A stretch of 64,000 nucleotides of DNA from Roseovarius aestuarii (GTDB lineage: Bacteria > Pseudomonadota > Alphaproteobacteria > Rhodobacterales > Rhodobacteraceae): NCBI RefSeq assembly GCF_019966515.1, contig NZ_JAIMIB010000008.1, positions 1 to 64,000 of the forward strand. Direction: 5' to 3'. Shown piece by piece: positions 17,554 through 25,304 of this stretch. How positions within the stretch are numbered: the stretch's first letter is position 1; every line of letters starts with the position of its first letter. The position numbers and the translations under genes are program-made. The notes beneath the pieces were generated by a model. It did not search any database, was not told where the DNA came from, and saw nothing but the letters and a program-made list of their open reading frames with translations.

Positions 17554-18264
17554 ATCAAACGTTCTGCAATCATCGTCAGCCACGGTCAGCCGTCAGACCC
17601 GCTCCCGGCAGAGGCTGATCTTGCCGCTCTCGCGCAGAAGGTGGCCGACTCCCTGTCGGAGTGCGAAGTCTTGAGCGCTACGCTGGCCCATCCCGGCGCG
17701 TTGGAGCGGGCCCTGACGGATGCTACCGGCGCACCCCTGATCTATCCGCTGTTCATGACCGATGGCTGGTTTGTCCGCTCGGCCCTGCCAAAACGTCTGG
17801 GCGACGCCCCGGTGCACATGCTGTCACCGCTTGGAGTTGAGCCTGGCCTGCCCAGGCTTGTGGCAGAGACGCTGAACGCCGCGTTGACGGAACGGGGCTG
17901 GGATCCGGCCATGTCAACGCTTCTGGTTGCCTCGCACGGTTCGGGGCGCAGCGAAAAATCGAAACAGGCCACCGAGGCGTTTGTTCAAAGCCTTGGCTCA
18001 TTGATCGGTTTCGCCGGGATACCCACCGGTTATGTCGAACAAGACCCGTTCTTCGCAGGCAGTGCTGCGGGTTGCCCGGATCAAACCCTGTGTCTGCCGT
18101 TCTTCGCGGCCTATGGTGGTCATGTCAAAGAAGACATCACCGAGGCGCTGCATGAGGTTGATTTCAAGGGGGTGTTGCTTGACCCAATCGGCACGTTTCC
18201 CATGATCCCGTCCTTCATCGCGGCGAGCCTTAGCAAAGCGTGGCAATCTCTGGCGCCGGCGTGA
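17554..18264 (+). CDS. CbiX/SirB-like chelatase-family protein, probable ATC start
   Basis: About 236 residues of the CbiX/sirohydrochlorin ferrochelatase family, which inserts Co or Fe into tetrapyrrole precursors. The family N-terminus (IIVSHGQPSDP with the active-site His) is encoded from 17554, and a second metal-ligand region is LVASHGSGRSEKS. No ATG, GTG or TTG lies in frame between the upstream stop at 17500 and GTG 17641. That GTG would remove the conserved HG motif. An ATC at 17554 sits 9 nt after GGAAGG and is the best candidate start. Either initiation is non-canonical or the start codon is mutated. An automated caller may begin at 17641. Confidence 0.7.
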   Translation: MKRSAIIVSHGQPSDPLPAEADLAALAQKVADSLSECEVLSATLAHPGALERALTDATGAPLIYPLFMTDGWFVRSALPKRLGDAPVHMLSPLGVEPGLPRLVAETLNAALTERGWDPAMSTLLVASHGSGRSEKSKQATEAFVQSLGSLIGFAGIPTGYVEQDPFFAGSAAGCPDQTLCLPFFAAYGGHVKEDITEALHEVDFKGVLLDPIGTFPMIPSFIAASLSKAWQSLAPA

Positions 18265-18837
18265 TGCCGACTGGCATGTGCCGACGCTACCTCGTTTAGC
18301 TTGCCCTTCAGGTCAGGTCTGATGATGCGTGGGCCCGACTCATTCAAAAAACGCGCGGGCTATGGTGCGTCGCGCGTGTCGTCGCCTTTGTTAATACAGT
18401 CAGGATTGCTCACCATCGTCTTTCGGGGCCGCCTTCTGCTTTGAAAATACGGCCCTTCTTGCTTCGCGGCCTTCTTCACTTCCGTGAAAATGAAAATATC
18501 GACCCCTCCACCGCATTGCAGCCAGTCGTCGTCCACGCCTTGTCCTGCGTCGCTCTGACGGGCAGGCGGCGTGCCATGAGGGTCATCGTCCGAAGATTGC
18601 CCAGTTCCTGCGACATTCACCATGTCAGTCACCTCGATATCTGTTGTGTCCGGGCCTGCCTGTTGTCGCTCTGGTTTCCGGCGACCTTGCTGCGTCTGTG
18701 GCTTGAAACGCTTCGCCGAGATAGAAACACATATTGATGAAGCAACGTTTAAGCGTAATCGGCAGGCAGGCTATGTGAGCGTGATTGACAGCCAAACGGA
18801 CATTTGTTTCCATACCTGGCCAGGTGACAAAAATAAG
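18265..18837. other. 573-bp gap before the FAD oxidoreductase
   Basis: No confident gene, RNA or repeat. It holds one doubtful leftward reading frame (listed separately). An open frame running into the oxidoreductase has its upstream part (18622-18837) poor in family-like sequence and is probably leader DNA containing the promoter. Confidence 0.4.
18360..18632 (-). CDS. Doubtful small hypothetical protein
   Basis: Leftward frame of 90 codons beginning with GTG 18632; ATG 18623 is an alternative, with GAGG just upstream. The product is polar with Asp runs, one short hydrophobic IFIFTEV stretch and a basic C-terminus. Nothing is recognisable. It fills an otherwise empty gap, and only length and a weak ribosome-binding site support it. 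Confidence 0.25.
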   Translation of the reverse strand: MTDMVNVAGTGQSSDDDPHGTPPARQSDAGQGVDDDWLQCGGGVDIFIFTEVKKAAKQEGPYFQSRRRPRKTMVSNPDCINKGDDTRDAP

Positions 18838-20067
18838 GTGGGGGCGATAAAACCGGTGTTTGCCAACGTGCCTGCCAGAAGCTCTTATGACGTTGTCATC
18901 GTTGGCGGTGCGATCATGGGCGCCGCCACGGCATGGTTCCTGGCTGACAATCCGGATTTTCAGGGCCGAGTGTTGGTGGTCGAGCGTGATCCGAGCTACG
19001 AAAACACGTCGACCATGACGACCACATCCTGCATGCGCCAGCAGTTTTCGACCGGTCTGAATGTGCGCATCTCCCAATTCGCGGCGGATTTCGTGAAGAA
19101 CCTGCGCAGGCATTTGCACGGCGCCGAATACGTACCGGATCTCTCGATCCGCTCCTTCGGATACATGTATCTGGCCGATACCGAAGAATTCGCCGAAACG
19201 CTGCGCGCCAGCCACGCGGTCCAGCAGCAGGCAGGGGCGGCTACGCGATTGATGACCCCACCGGAGATTGCGCAGGAGTATCCCTTCTATGCGCTGGACG
19301 ATATTGTGCTGGGGTCGATCAATACGGTAGACGAAGGGTTTTTTGATGCTACGGCGGTTTTTGATGCCCTGCGCCGCGCGTCACGGGATCGTGGTGTTGA
19401 ATACGTGTCCAACGAGGTCGTGGCGATGAGCTGTAACCCCACCGGCGCAAAGGTCGAAAGCGTCACTCTGAAAAGCGGCGAGATCATCGCCTGCGGTCAG
19501 GTCGTGAACGCCTCGGGGCCACGGGCGGATCGCACCGCGCGCATGGCCGGGATTGAGCTGCCGGTCGAGCCGCGCAAGCGATATTCTTGGATATTCAAAG
19601 CTGAGAAACCGTTGGAAGTGGATTTGCCGCTGACTATCGATCCAAGTGGGCTGCATGTGCGCGAAAACGGGGGTGGTACCTACCAGGTGGGCGCACATTT
19701 CGGTCCTGATCCGCGGGTCGACTATGACGATTTCACGCTCGACCATAGCCTGTGGGAGTCCGAGGCCTGGCCGATCATAGCCACCCGTATCCCACAATTC
19801 GAGGCTATACGGCTGCAAAGCACCTGGGCCGGGCATTATGCGATGAATACGTTTGACCACAATGCCATCATGGGACCGCATGACCTTGTTGAAAACTTCA
19901 TCTTCCTGAACGGCTTTTCCGGTCACGGGTTGCAGCAGGCCCCGGCCATGGGGCGCGGCACCGCCGAATGGCTGACCTATGGCGAATACCGTGCGCTGGA
20001 CCTTTCGGCGTTCAACTATGCACGTATTCCCGCCGGCAATCCGATCATGGAAAAAGCTGTGATCTAG
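18838..20067 (+). CDS. FAD-dependent oxidoreductase (DAO/GlpO-like)
   Basis: Flavoprotein of about 410 residues in the D-amino acid oxidase superfamily, which includes sarcosine and dimethylglycine oxidases. The dinucleotide-binding motif is YDVVIVGGAIMGAATAWFL. The VVNASGPRADRTARMAGI motif and the C-terminal FIFLNGFSGHGLQQAPAMGR loop, which contacts the flavin, are typical. It would oxidise an amino or N-methyl compound with release of electrons or peroxide; the substrate is unknown. The start is uncertain: the frame is open from 18622, and GTGs at 18838, 18856 and 18868 all precede the conserved part. It appears to be a single-gene unit. Confidence 0.82.
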   Translation: MGAIKPVFANVPARSSYDVVIVGGAIMGAATAWFLADNPDFQGRVLVVERDPSYENTSTMTTTSCMRQQFSTGLNVRISQFAADFVKNLRRHLHGAEYVPDLSIRSFGYMYLADTEEFAETLRASHAVQQQAGAATRLMTPPEIAQEYPFYALDDIVLGSINTVDEGFFDATAVFDALRRASRDRGVEYVSNEVVAMSCNPTGAKVESVTLKSGEIIACGQVVNASGPRADRTARMAGIELPVEPRKRYSWIFKAEKPLEVDLPLTIDPSGLHVRENGGGTYQVGAHFGPDPRVDYDDFTLDHSLWESEAWPIIATRIPQFEAIRLQSTWAGHYAMNTFDHNAIMGPHDLVENFIFLNGFSGHGLQQAPAMGRGTAEWLTYGEYRALDLSAFNYARIPAGNPIMEKAVI

Positions 20068-20106
20068 GTGGGCCTAGAGCGCGGGCGCGCTGCAATTCGT
20101 GCCGCG

Positions 20107-20580
20107 TTAGCTGTTTTTCTGAAGAAATACCTCGAATGCGCGCAAGGTGTCACCGCTTACATGGTGTTCGATCCCCTCAGCGTCGCGCTGGGCAACCTCT
20201 TCCTCGATGCCGAGGGCCATCAGAAACGACACAACCGTGCGATGCCGCTCGCGGCAGGCACGGGCGAGGTTCTCACCTTCCTCTGTCAGGAAGATCGAGC
20301 GATATCGTTCACGTTTCACCAGGCCATCACGGGTCAGTCGTGACAGGTTCTTTGTCACCGTCGGAGGTTTGACGCCCAGCCTTTCGGCCATGTCGACGGG
20401 TCGCGCTTCGCCGGTGGCCTCGATCAGCTCGGCGATCAACTCGACGTAATCCTCGGCCATTTCGTTTTCATGGGCCGCGCGCACACGGGCGAACCCGTCC
20501 GCCTGCGCGTCGGCGGTGCGATCGTCGCTTGCGGTGTCGGATGGGGCAAGATCAGGTGAATCAGATGCATTTTCGCTCAT
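20107..20580 (-). CDS. mntR: Manganese-responsive regulator MntR (DtxR family)
   Basis: 157-residue DtxR-family repressor of the MntR type. After a polar Asp/Ala-rich leader of about 30 residues it has the winged helix-turn-helix (PVDMAERLGVKPPTVTKNLSRL). The dimerisation/metal domain carries likely ligands in EDYVELI, CRERHR and DAEGIEHHVS, matching the MntR pattern. No SH3-like third domain is present, as expected for MntR. It is divergent from a diheme peroxidase/ABC operon, with a perfect palindrome in the 93-bp gap. In proteobacteria MntR represses Mn importers when Mn(II) is plentiful. Confidence 0.88.
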   Translation of the reverse strand: MSENASDSPDLAPSDTASDDRTADAQADGFARVRAAHENEMAEDYVELIAELIEATGEARPVDMAERLGVKPPTVTKNLSRLTRDGLVKRERYRSIFLTEEGENLARACRERHRTVVSFLMALGIEEEVAQRDAEGIEHHVSGDTLRAFEVFLQKNS

Positions 20581-20639
20581 ATTCGTACCCTATTAACTTT
20601 TTATACCGATTGACAACTGATTACCTGATGCTAGATATA

Positions 20640-20653
20640 TTAGCCAGGGCTAA
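20640..20653. promoter_or_regulatory. Candidate MntR operator palindrome
   Basis: Perfect 6-2-6 palindrome TTAGCC-AG-GGCTAA, 20 nt upstream of the diheme protein start and 60 nt upstream of mntR. It overlaps the expected promoter region of the downstream operon. Assignment is by symmetry and neighbourhood. Confidence 0.5.
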
Positions 20654-20673
20654 CTTTACAAGAGGCGACTCAC

Positions 20674-22560
20674 ATGAAGAGGCTGCGGCAATTGCAGATC
20701 ATCCTGTCTTTCGGGTTTGCACTGGTTCTGCTTGCGGGGCAGGCGGCTCATGCGACCGCCGCGAAAGAAGCCCCGTGGCTGCCCGAGGCCGCCGCTTACC
20801 GTCTGACACTTTTTCTGGGCAACCTTGCCCCGGTCCCTTGGGAGGCGCTGCAAGACGCGTGGGAAAACCCCTATCGCGGCTCGCAATTCCCGAAAGGGGC
20901 ATTGGCGCGGCTTGAAGACGGCAGCGCCGTGGATACCAGCGCCCTTGAACAAGCGATTGCCACTGAAGATCGCGCCGCCGTTTATGCCGCCGCCACCCGC
21001 CTGATCGCCGCGCGCATCAACGAAGAGCTTGACCGCGCCCTTGCCGCCGAAACATCGGCGGGCGCGCAGGCCGCCGTGGCCGAGGCGCAGGAGCTTTACC
21101 GCGCCTTCGGCGATCACCTCAAAGCCGCCGACCCCGGGGCCGCGCGTGAAATCGGCCGCGCCTGGCTGGAACTGACCAGCGCCACGGGCTCCGCCGGTGT
21201 GCTGGGGGCCGGAACGCAGGACGCTGACCGCGACGCGATGACAGCCGCCCGCGCGGTGATTTCCGACTACCTGACCGCCAATTACCTGCCCGACAGCTTT
21301 GTCCCGCGCGCAAAGCTGACCGCCATTCCCGAAACCGTCCACCTGAGCGGCGCGGACGTCGCCCTGCGGCCCACGCTGCCGCCCGGCAGCGACATCTTCG
21401 ATCAGGATCCGCTGCCGCGCCTTGTGCTGAAATTCGAGGAACAGGGCATCGACGAAAAAGACCTGCCGCTGATTGCCTATGGCGACATGCTGTTCGACAG
21501 CGCGCAGATCTTCGGCAGCCCGGCCAGTGACCTCGGCATCGCCTGTTCGACCTGTCACAACCGTTCGGACATCAACAACCGCCTCTTTATCCCCGGTGCC
21601 AGCCACCAGCCCGGCGCCATCGACGTGGACGGCGCGTTTTTCAACCCGATCTTCAACGACCGCCGCGATGATGCGATTGATACGCCCTCGCTGCGGGGCC
21701 TGCGTTTCACCGGGCCCTACGGGCGCGATGGCCGCTTCGGCAGCCTGCATGATTTCACCCGCAACGTGATCGTCAACGAATTCGGCGGGGCCGAACCCAC
21801 GCCCTTCATGCTCGACGCACTTGTGGCCTATATGCAGGAGTTCGATTTCTTGCCCAATTCGATGCTGACCGCACAGGGTGAACTGACCGACAAGGCCCCC
21901 GAGGCCGCCTTTCGCGGCGAAGAGATTTTCAACCGCCCCTTCGCCCAGATGGATGGCAAATCCTGCGCCTCCTGCCACATCCCCTCGGCCAATTTCCTGG
22001 ATCGCAAGGCGCATGACATCGGCTCGGCCGCTCCTGCCTATGACGGTGCCCGCACCGGTGCCTTCGACACGCCGACGCTGCTTTCCATCGCCTATAACGC
22101 GCCCTATTTCCATGACGGCTCCCTGCCGACACTGGCCTCGGTTGTCGACTGGTTCGACAGCACCAAGGGCCTTGGCCTGACCGATGCGGAACGCGCCGAT
22201 CTGACCGCCTATCTGGAAACCGTGGGCGCGGGCGATGACCCTTTCGAGGCATTTGACGAGCGTAACACCCCGTTCCGCCTGGCCTTTGACGAGCTTACGA
22301 CCTTTGCCTCCACCCTCGACACGCTGCTGCCCGCGCGCGACAGCCATCACATCCTGATCTTGACGGATACGGTGGCCGCCGATCTGGCGGCGGATGCCAG
22401 CACCATGTCGAACCTCGCCGAACGCCCCGGCATCTACCGTATGGCCGAGCTTCTGGATCAGGTGGGTGAGGCGGTGCGCGCCGAGGACTGGCAGGCCGCA
22501 AACACCCACTGGGCTGACTTCAAGGCCACCGCCACCGAGATCGACGAAAGGGTCTACTGA
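20674..22560 (+). CDS. Diheme cytochrome c peroxidase/MauG-like protein with N-terminal extension
   Basis: Exported 628-residue protein with an N-terminal signal peptide (hydrophobic IILSFGFALVLLAG, then AHA). Two haem-attachment motifs are present, CSTCH at residues 291-295 and CASCH at 431-435, spaced as in bacterial cytochrome c peroxidases and MauG-type enzymes. The N-terminal 250 residues or so are an Ala/Glu-rich helical domain not found in ordinary CcpA (about 330 residues), and a helical tail of about 90 residues follows. It probably reduces peroxide or oxidises a substrate in the periplasm. It is the first gene of a four-gene operon under a probable MntR operator; the binding-protein gene overlaps its stop (TGATG). 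Confidence 0.85.
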   Translation: MKRLRQLQIILSFGFALVLLAGQAAHATAAKEAPWLPEAAAYRLTLFLGNLAPVPWEALQDAWENPYRGSQFPKGALARLEDGSAVDTSALEQAIATEDRAAVYAAATRLIAARINEELDRALAAETSAGAQAAVAEAQELYRAFGDHLKAADPGAAREIGRAWLELTSATGSAGVLGAGTQDADRDAMTAARAVISDYLTANYLPDSFVPRAKLTAIPETVHLSGADVALRPTLPPGSDIFDQDPLPRLVLKFEEQGIDEKDLPLIAYGDMLFDSAQIFGSPASDLGIACSTCHNRSDINNRLFIPGASHQPGAIDVDGAFFNPIFNDRRDDAIDTPSLRGLRFTGPYGRDGRFGSLHDFTRNVIVNEFGGAEPTPFMLDALVAYMQEFDFLPNSMLTAQGELTDKAPEAAFRGEEIFNRPFAQMDGKSCASCHIPSANFLDRKAHDIGSAAPAYDGARTGAFDTPTLLSIAYNAPYFHDGSLPTLASVVDWFDSTKGLGLTDAERADLTAYLETVGAGDDPFEAFDERNTPFRLAFDELTTFASTLDTLLPARDSHHILILTDTVAADLAADASTMSNLAERPGIYRMAELLDQVGEAVRAEDWQAANTHWADFKATATEIDERVY

Positions 22561-23426
22561 TGAAAATCCGCCGCCGCGATTTCCTGAGCCTTGTCGCCGC
22601 CTGTGCGCTGGCCAGCACGCCCGCCCTCGCGCAGGACCAGTCACTGAAACTGGCCTTCATCCCGCAGGAAAACCCCGACAAGCTGCTGGGCGATATCGAG
22701 GTCATCACCGCTTGGCTTTCGGGTGAAATTGGCGTTCCGGTCGAAGGTTTCGTGACCTTCGATCACGCCGCCGCGGTCGAGGCGCTGCGCAATGGCGATG
22801 CCGATATCTCGTTCATGGGTGGGTTGCCTTTCGTGCTGGCCGAAAAGGAAATCGGCGCCGTGCCGCTTTTGTCCGAGGTTTATCGCGGCGCCCCCACCTA
22901 TACGGGTCGCGTTTTCGTGCGCAAGGACAGCGGCATCGAAACGCTGGCGGACCTCAAGGATCGCGATATCGCCTTCGCCGATCCGATTTCGGAATCCGGT
23001 TACATGTTTCCGCTGGCCGAGTTTGAAAAGGCCGGACTGATCACCGGGCCGGATGCGGCCGAGGATTTCTTTGGCCGGGTCTTCTTTGCCGGCGGTTATC
23101 AACAGGCGATGCAAGCAATGGCCGCCGGTCTGGTCGATGCGGCGGGCGCCAGCCAGTATGCCGACCTGCTGCTCACCCCCGAACAGCAGGCCGAGATCAC
23201 CTGGATCGCCGAAAGCCCGGCCATTCCCAGCCACGTGGTGATCGCGCGGCCCGGCCTTGATGCCGGCCTGTCCGAACGCTTCACTGCCGCGATGCTGAAG
23301 CTGAACCAGCCCAAACATCAGGCCAAGCTGGCCTATCTCTACGGCCCCGATGGTTATGTCCGCGCCGACAGCGCCGCCTATGACGGCGTGCGCGCGATGG
23401 CGCACAGCTTTGGACTGGCCAATTGA
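22560..23426 (+). CDS. PhnD-family ABC transporter substrate-binding protein
   Basis: 288-residue exported binding protein. The signal peptide (basic RRRDF, hydrophobic LSLVAACALASTPALA) resembles a Tat-type leader. The core fits the phosphate/phosphite/phosphonate-binding PhnD group: IPQENPDKLLGD near the N-terminus, then VEALRNGDADISFMGGLPFV. No phosphonate-breakdown genes are nearby, and the operon carries an MntR-type regulator, so the ligand need not be a phosphonate. The start overlaps the upstream stop (TGATG), and the ATPase gene overlaps its 3' end. Confidence 0.85.
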   Translation: MKIRRRDFLSLVAACALASTPALAQDQSLKLAFIPQENPDKLLGDIEVITAWLSGEIGVPVEGFVTFDHAAAVEALRNGDADISFMGGLPFVLAEKEIGAVPLLSEVYRGAPTYTGRVFVRKDSGIETLADLKDRDIAFADPISESGYMFPLAEFEKAGLITGPDAAEDFFGRVFFAGGYQQAMQAMAAGLVDAAGASQYADLLLTPEQQAEITWIAESPAIPSHVVIARPGLDAGLSERFTAAMLKLNQPKHQAKLAYLYGPDGYVRADSAAYDGVRAMAHSFGLAN

Positions 23427-24226
23427 CCACCGCCATCGACATCGCCGACCTGACCCTGCACCACCCGGGTGCCGAAGGCGGCAGCCCGGCGCTGTCGGGG
23501 ATCACACTGACCGTGCAACCGGGCGAATCCGTGGCGCTTCTGGGGGCGTCGGGCGCGGGCAAGACAACGCTTCTGGCGCTCTGCGACGGGCGCCTGCGTG
23601 GTTGGCGCGGGCAGGTCAGCGTGCTGGATCATCCCCTGTCCCCAGACAAGCCTCCAGCCCTGTCTGCCCGCGTCGATACCGGTTTTATCTTTCAGGAATT
23701 CGCCCTGGTGGAACGCAGCACGGTCGAGCGCAACGTGCTCAATGGCCGTCTGGGCCGGATGCCGGGTCTTGCCGCGTTTTTCGGCCACCATTCCGCTGCC
23801 GATCGCGCCGTTGCCTATAAGGCGATGAGCGAGGCCGGCATCGCCGATCTGGCCCATCGCCGCGTTGACAGCCTTAGTGGTGGCCAGCGCCAGCGCGTCG
23901 CCATCGCCCGCTGTCTGGCACAGGAACCAAAACTGATTCTTGCCGATGAACCGGTCAGCAATCTCGACCCGGCCCGTGCCGACGATATTCTTGGCTTGAT
24001 TACCGGGGCCGCGCGCGCCCGGGGCGTTACCGCCATTTTCAGCTCGCACCAGCCCGATCTGGCGATGCGCTATGCCGATCGCGTGATCGGTCTGCGCGAT
24101 GGTAAATTGCAATTTGACCGTACCGCTGCCGAGGTGTCGCCGCAGGATATCGCCCGCATCTATCATGAGGCAGGTTCCGACGCGCCGCTGCCGCCGCAGA
24201 AACCCGGCCTGAGGGTTGTCACCTGA
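23423..24226 (+). CDS. PhnC-type ABC transporter ATPase
   Basis: 267-residue ATP-binding subunit with Walker A GASGAGKTT, Q-loop FIFQEFALVE, signature LSGGQRQRVAIARCL and Walker B LILADEPVSNLDP, then switch His in SSHQPDL. It starts with a TTG overlapping the end of the binding-protein gene by 4 nt, consistent with coupled translation, and overlaps the permease start by 1 nt. Closest in layout to PhnC ATPases of phosphonate-type importers. Confidence 0.88.
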   Translation: MTTAIDIADLTLHHPGAEGGSPALSGITLTVQPGESVALLGASGAGKTTLLALCDGRLRGWRGQVSVLDHPLSPDKPPALSARVDTGFIFQEFALVERSTVERNVLNGRLGRMPGLAAFFGHHSAADRAVAYKAMSEAGIADLAHRRVDSLSGGQRQRVAIARCLAQEPKLILADEPVSNLDPARADDILGLITGAARARGVTAIFSSHQPDLAMRYADRVIGLRDGKLQFDRTAAEVSPQDIARIYHEAGSDAPLPPQKPGLRVVT

Positions 24227-24984
24227 TGCGCCCGCGCGAGGCTAGCGGTTTCACCCTGACGCTCCTTATTGCAGGCGCGGTCCTCTGGGCGTTCGTCTCG
24301 ACCGAGGTCGATTTGGCGCGTCTTTTCAGTTCTGGCCCACGCATCGCTGAGTTTCTTGGCCGGATGTGGCCGCCATCGCCCGAGATCATGTCCGAGATAC
24401 TTAAAGGCTCTGCCGAGACCCTGCGCATCGCCATCCTTGGTACGCTGGGCGCGGTGCTGATCTCGGTGCCGCTCGGTATTCTCGCCTCCGAGACCATGAC
24501 GCCGGGGTTCATTCACCGCCCCGTCCGCACCGTGCTGGCGCTGATCCGTGCCATTCCGCTGATCCTCGTGGCGATGCTGATGGTGGGTGCCGTGGGGCTG
24601 GGTCCGTTGCCGGGCATCATCGCCGTGGCCTTCCACGCCACCGGCATGCTGGCGAAATTTTACGCCGAGGCGATCGACGGCGTCGCCCGCGCGCCCATCG
24701 ACGCTCTGGAAAGCGCCGGGGCCAACCCTCTCTTGCGCCTACGCTACGCCATCTGGCCGCAAATGGCCCCGGTGGTAGCGCGCGACACGATCTTCCGGTT
24801 CGAACTGAACCTGCGCGAATCCCTCGTTCTGGGCGTCGTCGGTGCGGGCGGCATCGGCTTTTACATCCAGACCTACGTGCGCAGCTTCCAATACGACAAG
24901 GCCGCCAGCGTTACCCTTGCCGTCATCCTGATGGTGGTGGTGATCGAAGGTTTCAACGTCGCATTGAGACGACGGTTTTCGTGA
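24226..24984 (+). CDS. PhnE-type ABC transporter permease
   Basis: 252-residue inner-membrane permease with about six helices. The EAA-type coupling loop is visible as DALESAGANPLLRLRYAIWPQ, followed by RFELNLRESLVLGVVGAGGIGF, typical of PhnE. The start overlaps the ATPase stop (TGATG). It completes a binding protein/ATPase/permease importer with the two preceding genes; the substrate is discussed in the findings. Confidence 0.87.
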   Translation: MRPREASGFTLTLLIAGAVLWAFVSTEVDLARLFSSGPRIAEFLGRMWPPSPEIMSEILKGSAETLRIAILGTLGAVLISVPLGILASETMTPGFIHRPVRTVLALIRAIPLILVAMLMVGAVGLGPLPGIIAVAFHATGMLAKFYAEAIDGVARAPIDALESAGANPLLRLRYAIWPQMAPVVARDTIFRFELNLRESLVLGVVGAGGIGFYIQTYVRSFQYDKAASVTLAVILMVVVIEGFNVALRRRFS

Positions 24985-25304
24985 CACTGAACCGATGCGG
25001 GCAGGTCAGTCAGGGATCGAATGTACAAACCGATTTGGCCTGAAGCGGACCTTGCGCCTTTGAAACACTGAGCCGCGCGATTGCCAGACCGCGGGGTGGC
25101 GAGCAGGCCTTTGTGGAACGCGCTTTACCCCAGCCAAGTCAATGAGAGCTAAGAACGTTGCGCAAGCTCTCCTGATCGCCAGCCCTTGCGGGCGGTCTGG
25201 CGATCGCGCGGCGGCCCTGCGGGCCTTGATTCCGCGCGGAGACTAAGATTGAACGGCAGCTTCAGGCCAACAGACGCATGTGTTAAATCCTAAGCCCAAC
25301 CACT
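24985..25304. other. Structured convergent gap with two hairpins
   Basis: 320 bp between convergent genes and without a credible reading frame. It carries two adjacent inverted repeats: GAGAGCT/AGCTCTC (25144-25150 with 25165-25171) and GATCGCCAG/CTGGCGATC (25174-25182 with 25197-25205). Neither is followed by a T-run, so they are not classical terminators, though they may end transcription from either side. Confidence 0.45.

Noticed and set aside
18622-18837. Upstream extension of the FAD oxidoreductase from ATG 18622
   Set aside because: The extra 72 residues are Cys/Arg-rich and unlike the family, and would place a long non-conserved leader before the nucleotide-binding motif.
20656-22644. 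Long leftward reading frame of 662 codons opposite the diheme protein gene
   Set aside because: It is the antisense of a gene with clear haem motifs and a signal peptide; long antisense frames are common in GC-rich DNA, and its product is Gly/Arg/His-rich without domains.
22560-24984. Phosphonate importer phnDCE as a firm call
   Set aside because: Families fit, but no phosphonate catabolic gene is present and the linked regulator is MntR-type, so gene symbols were withheld.
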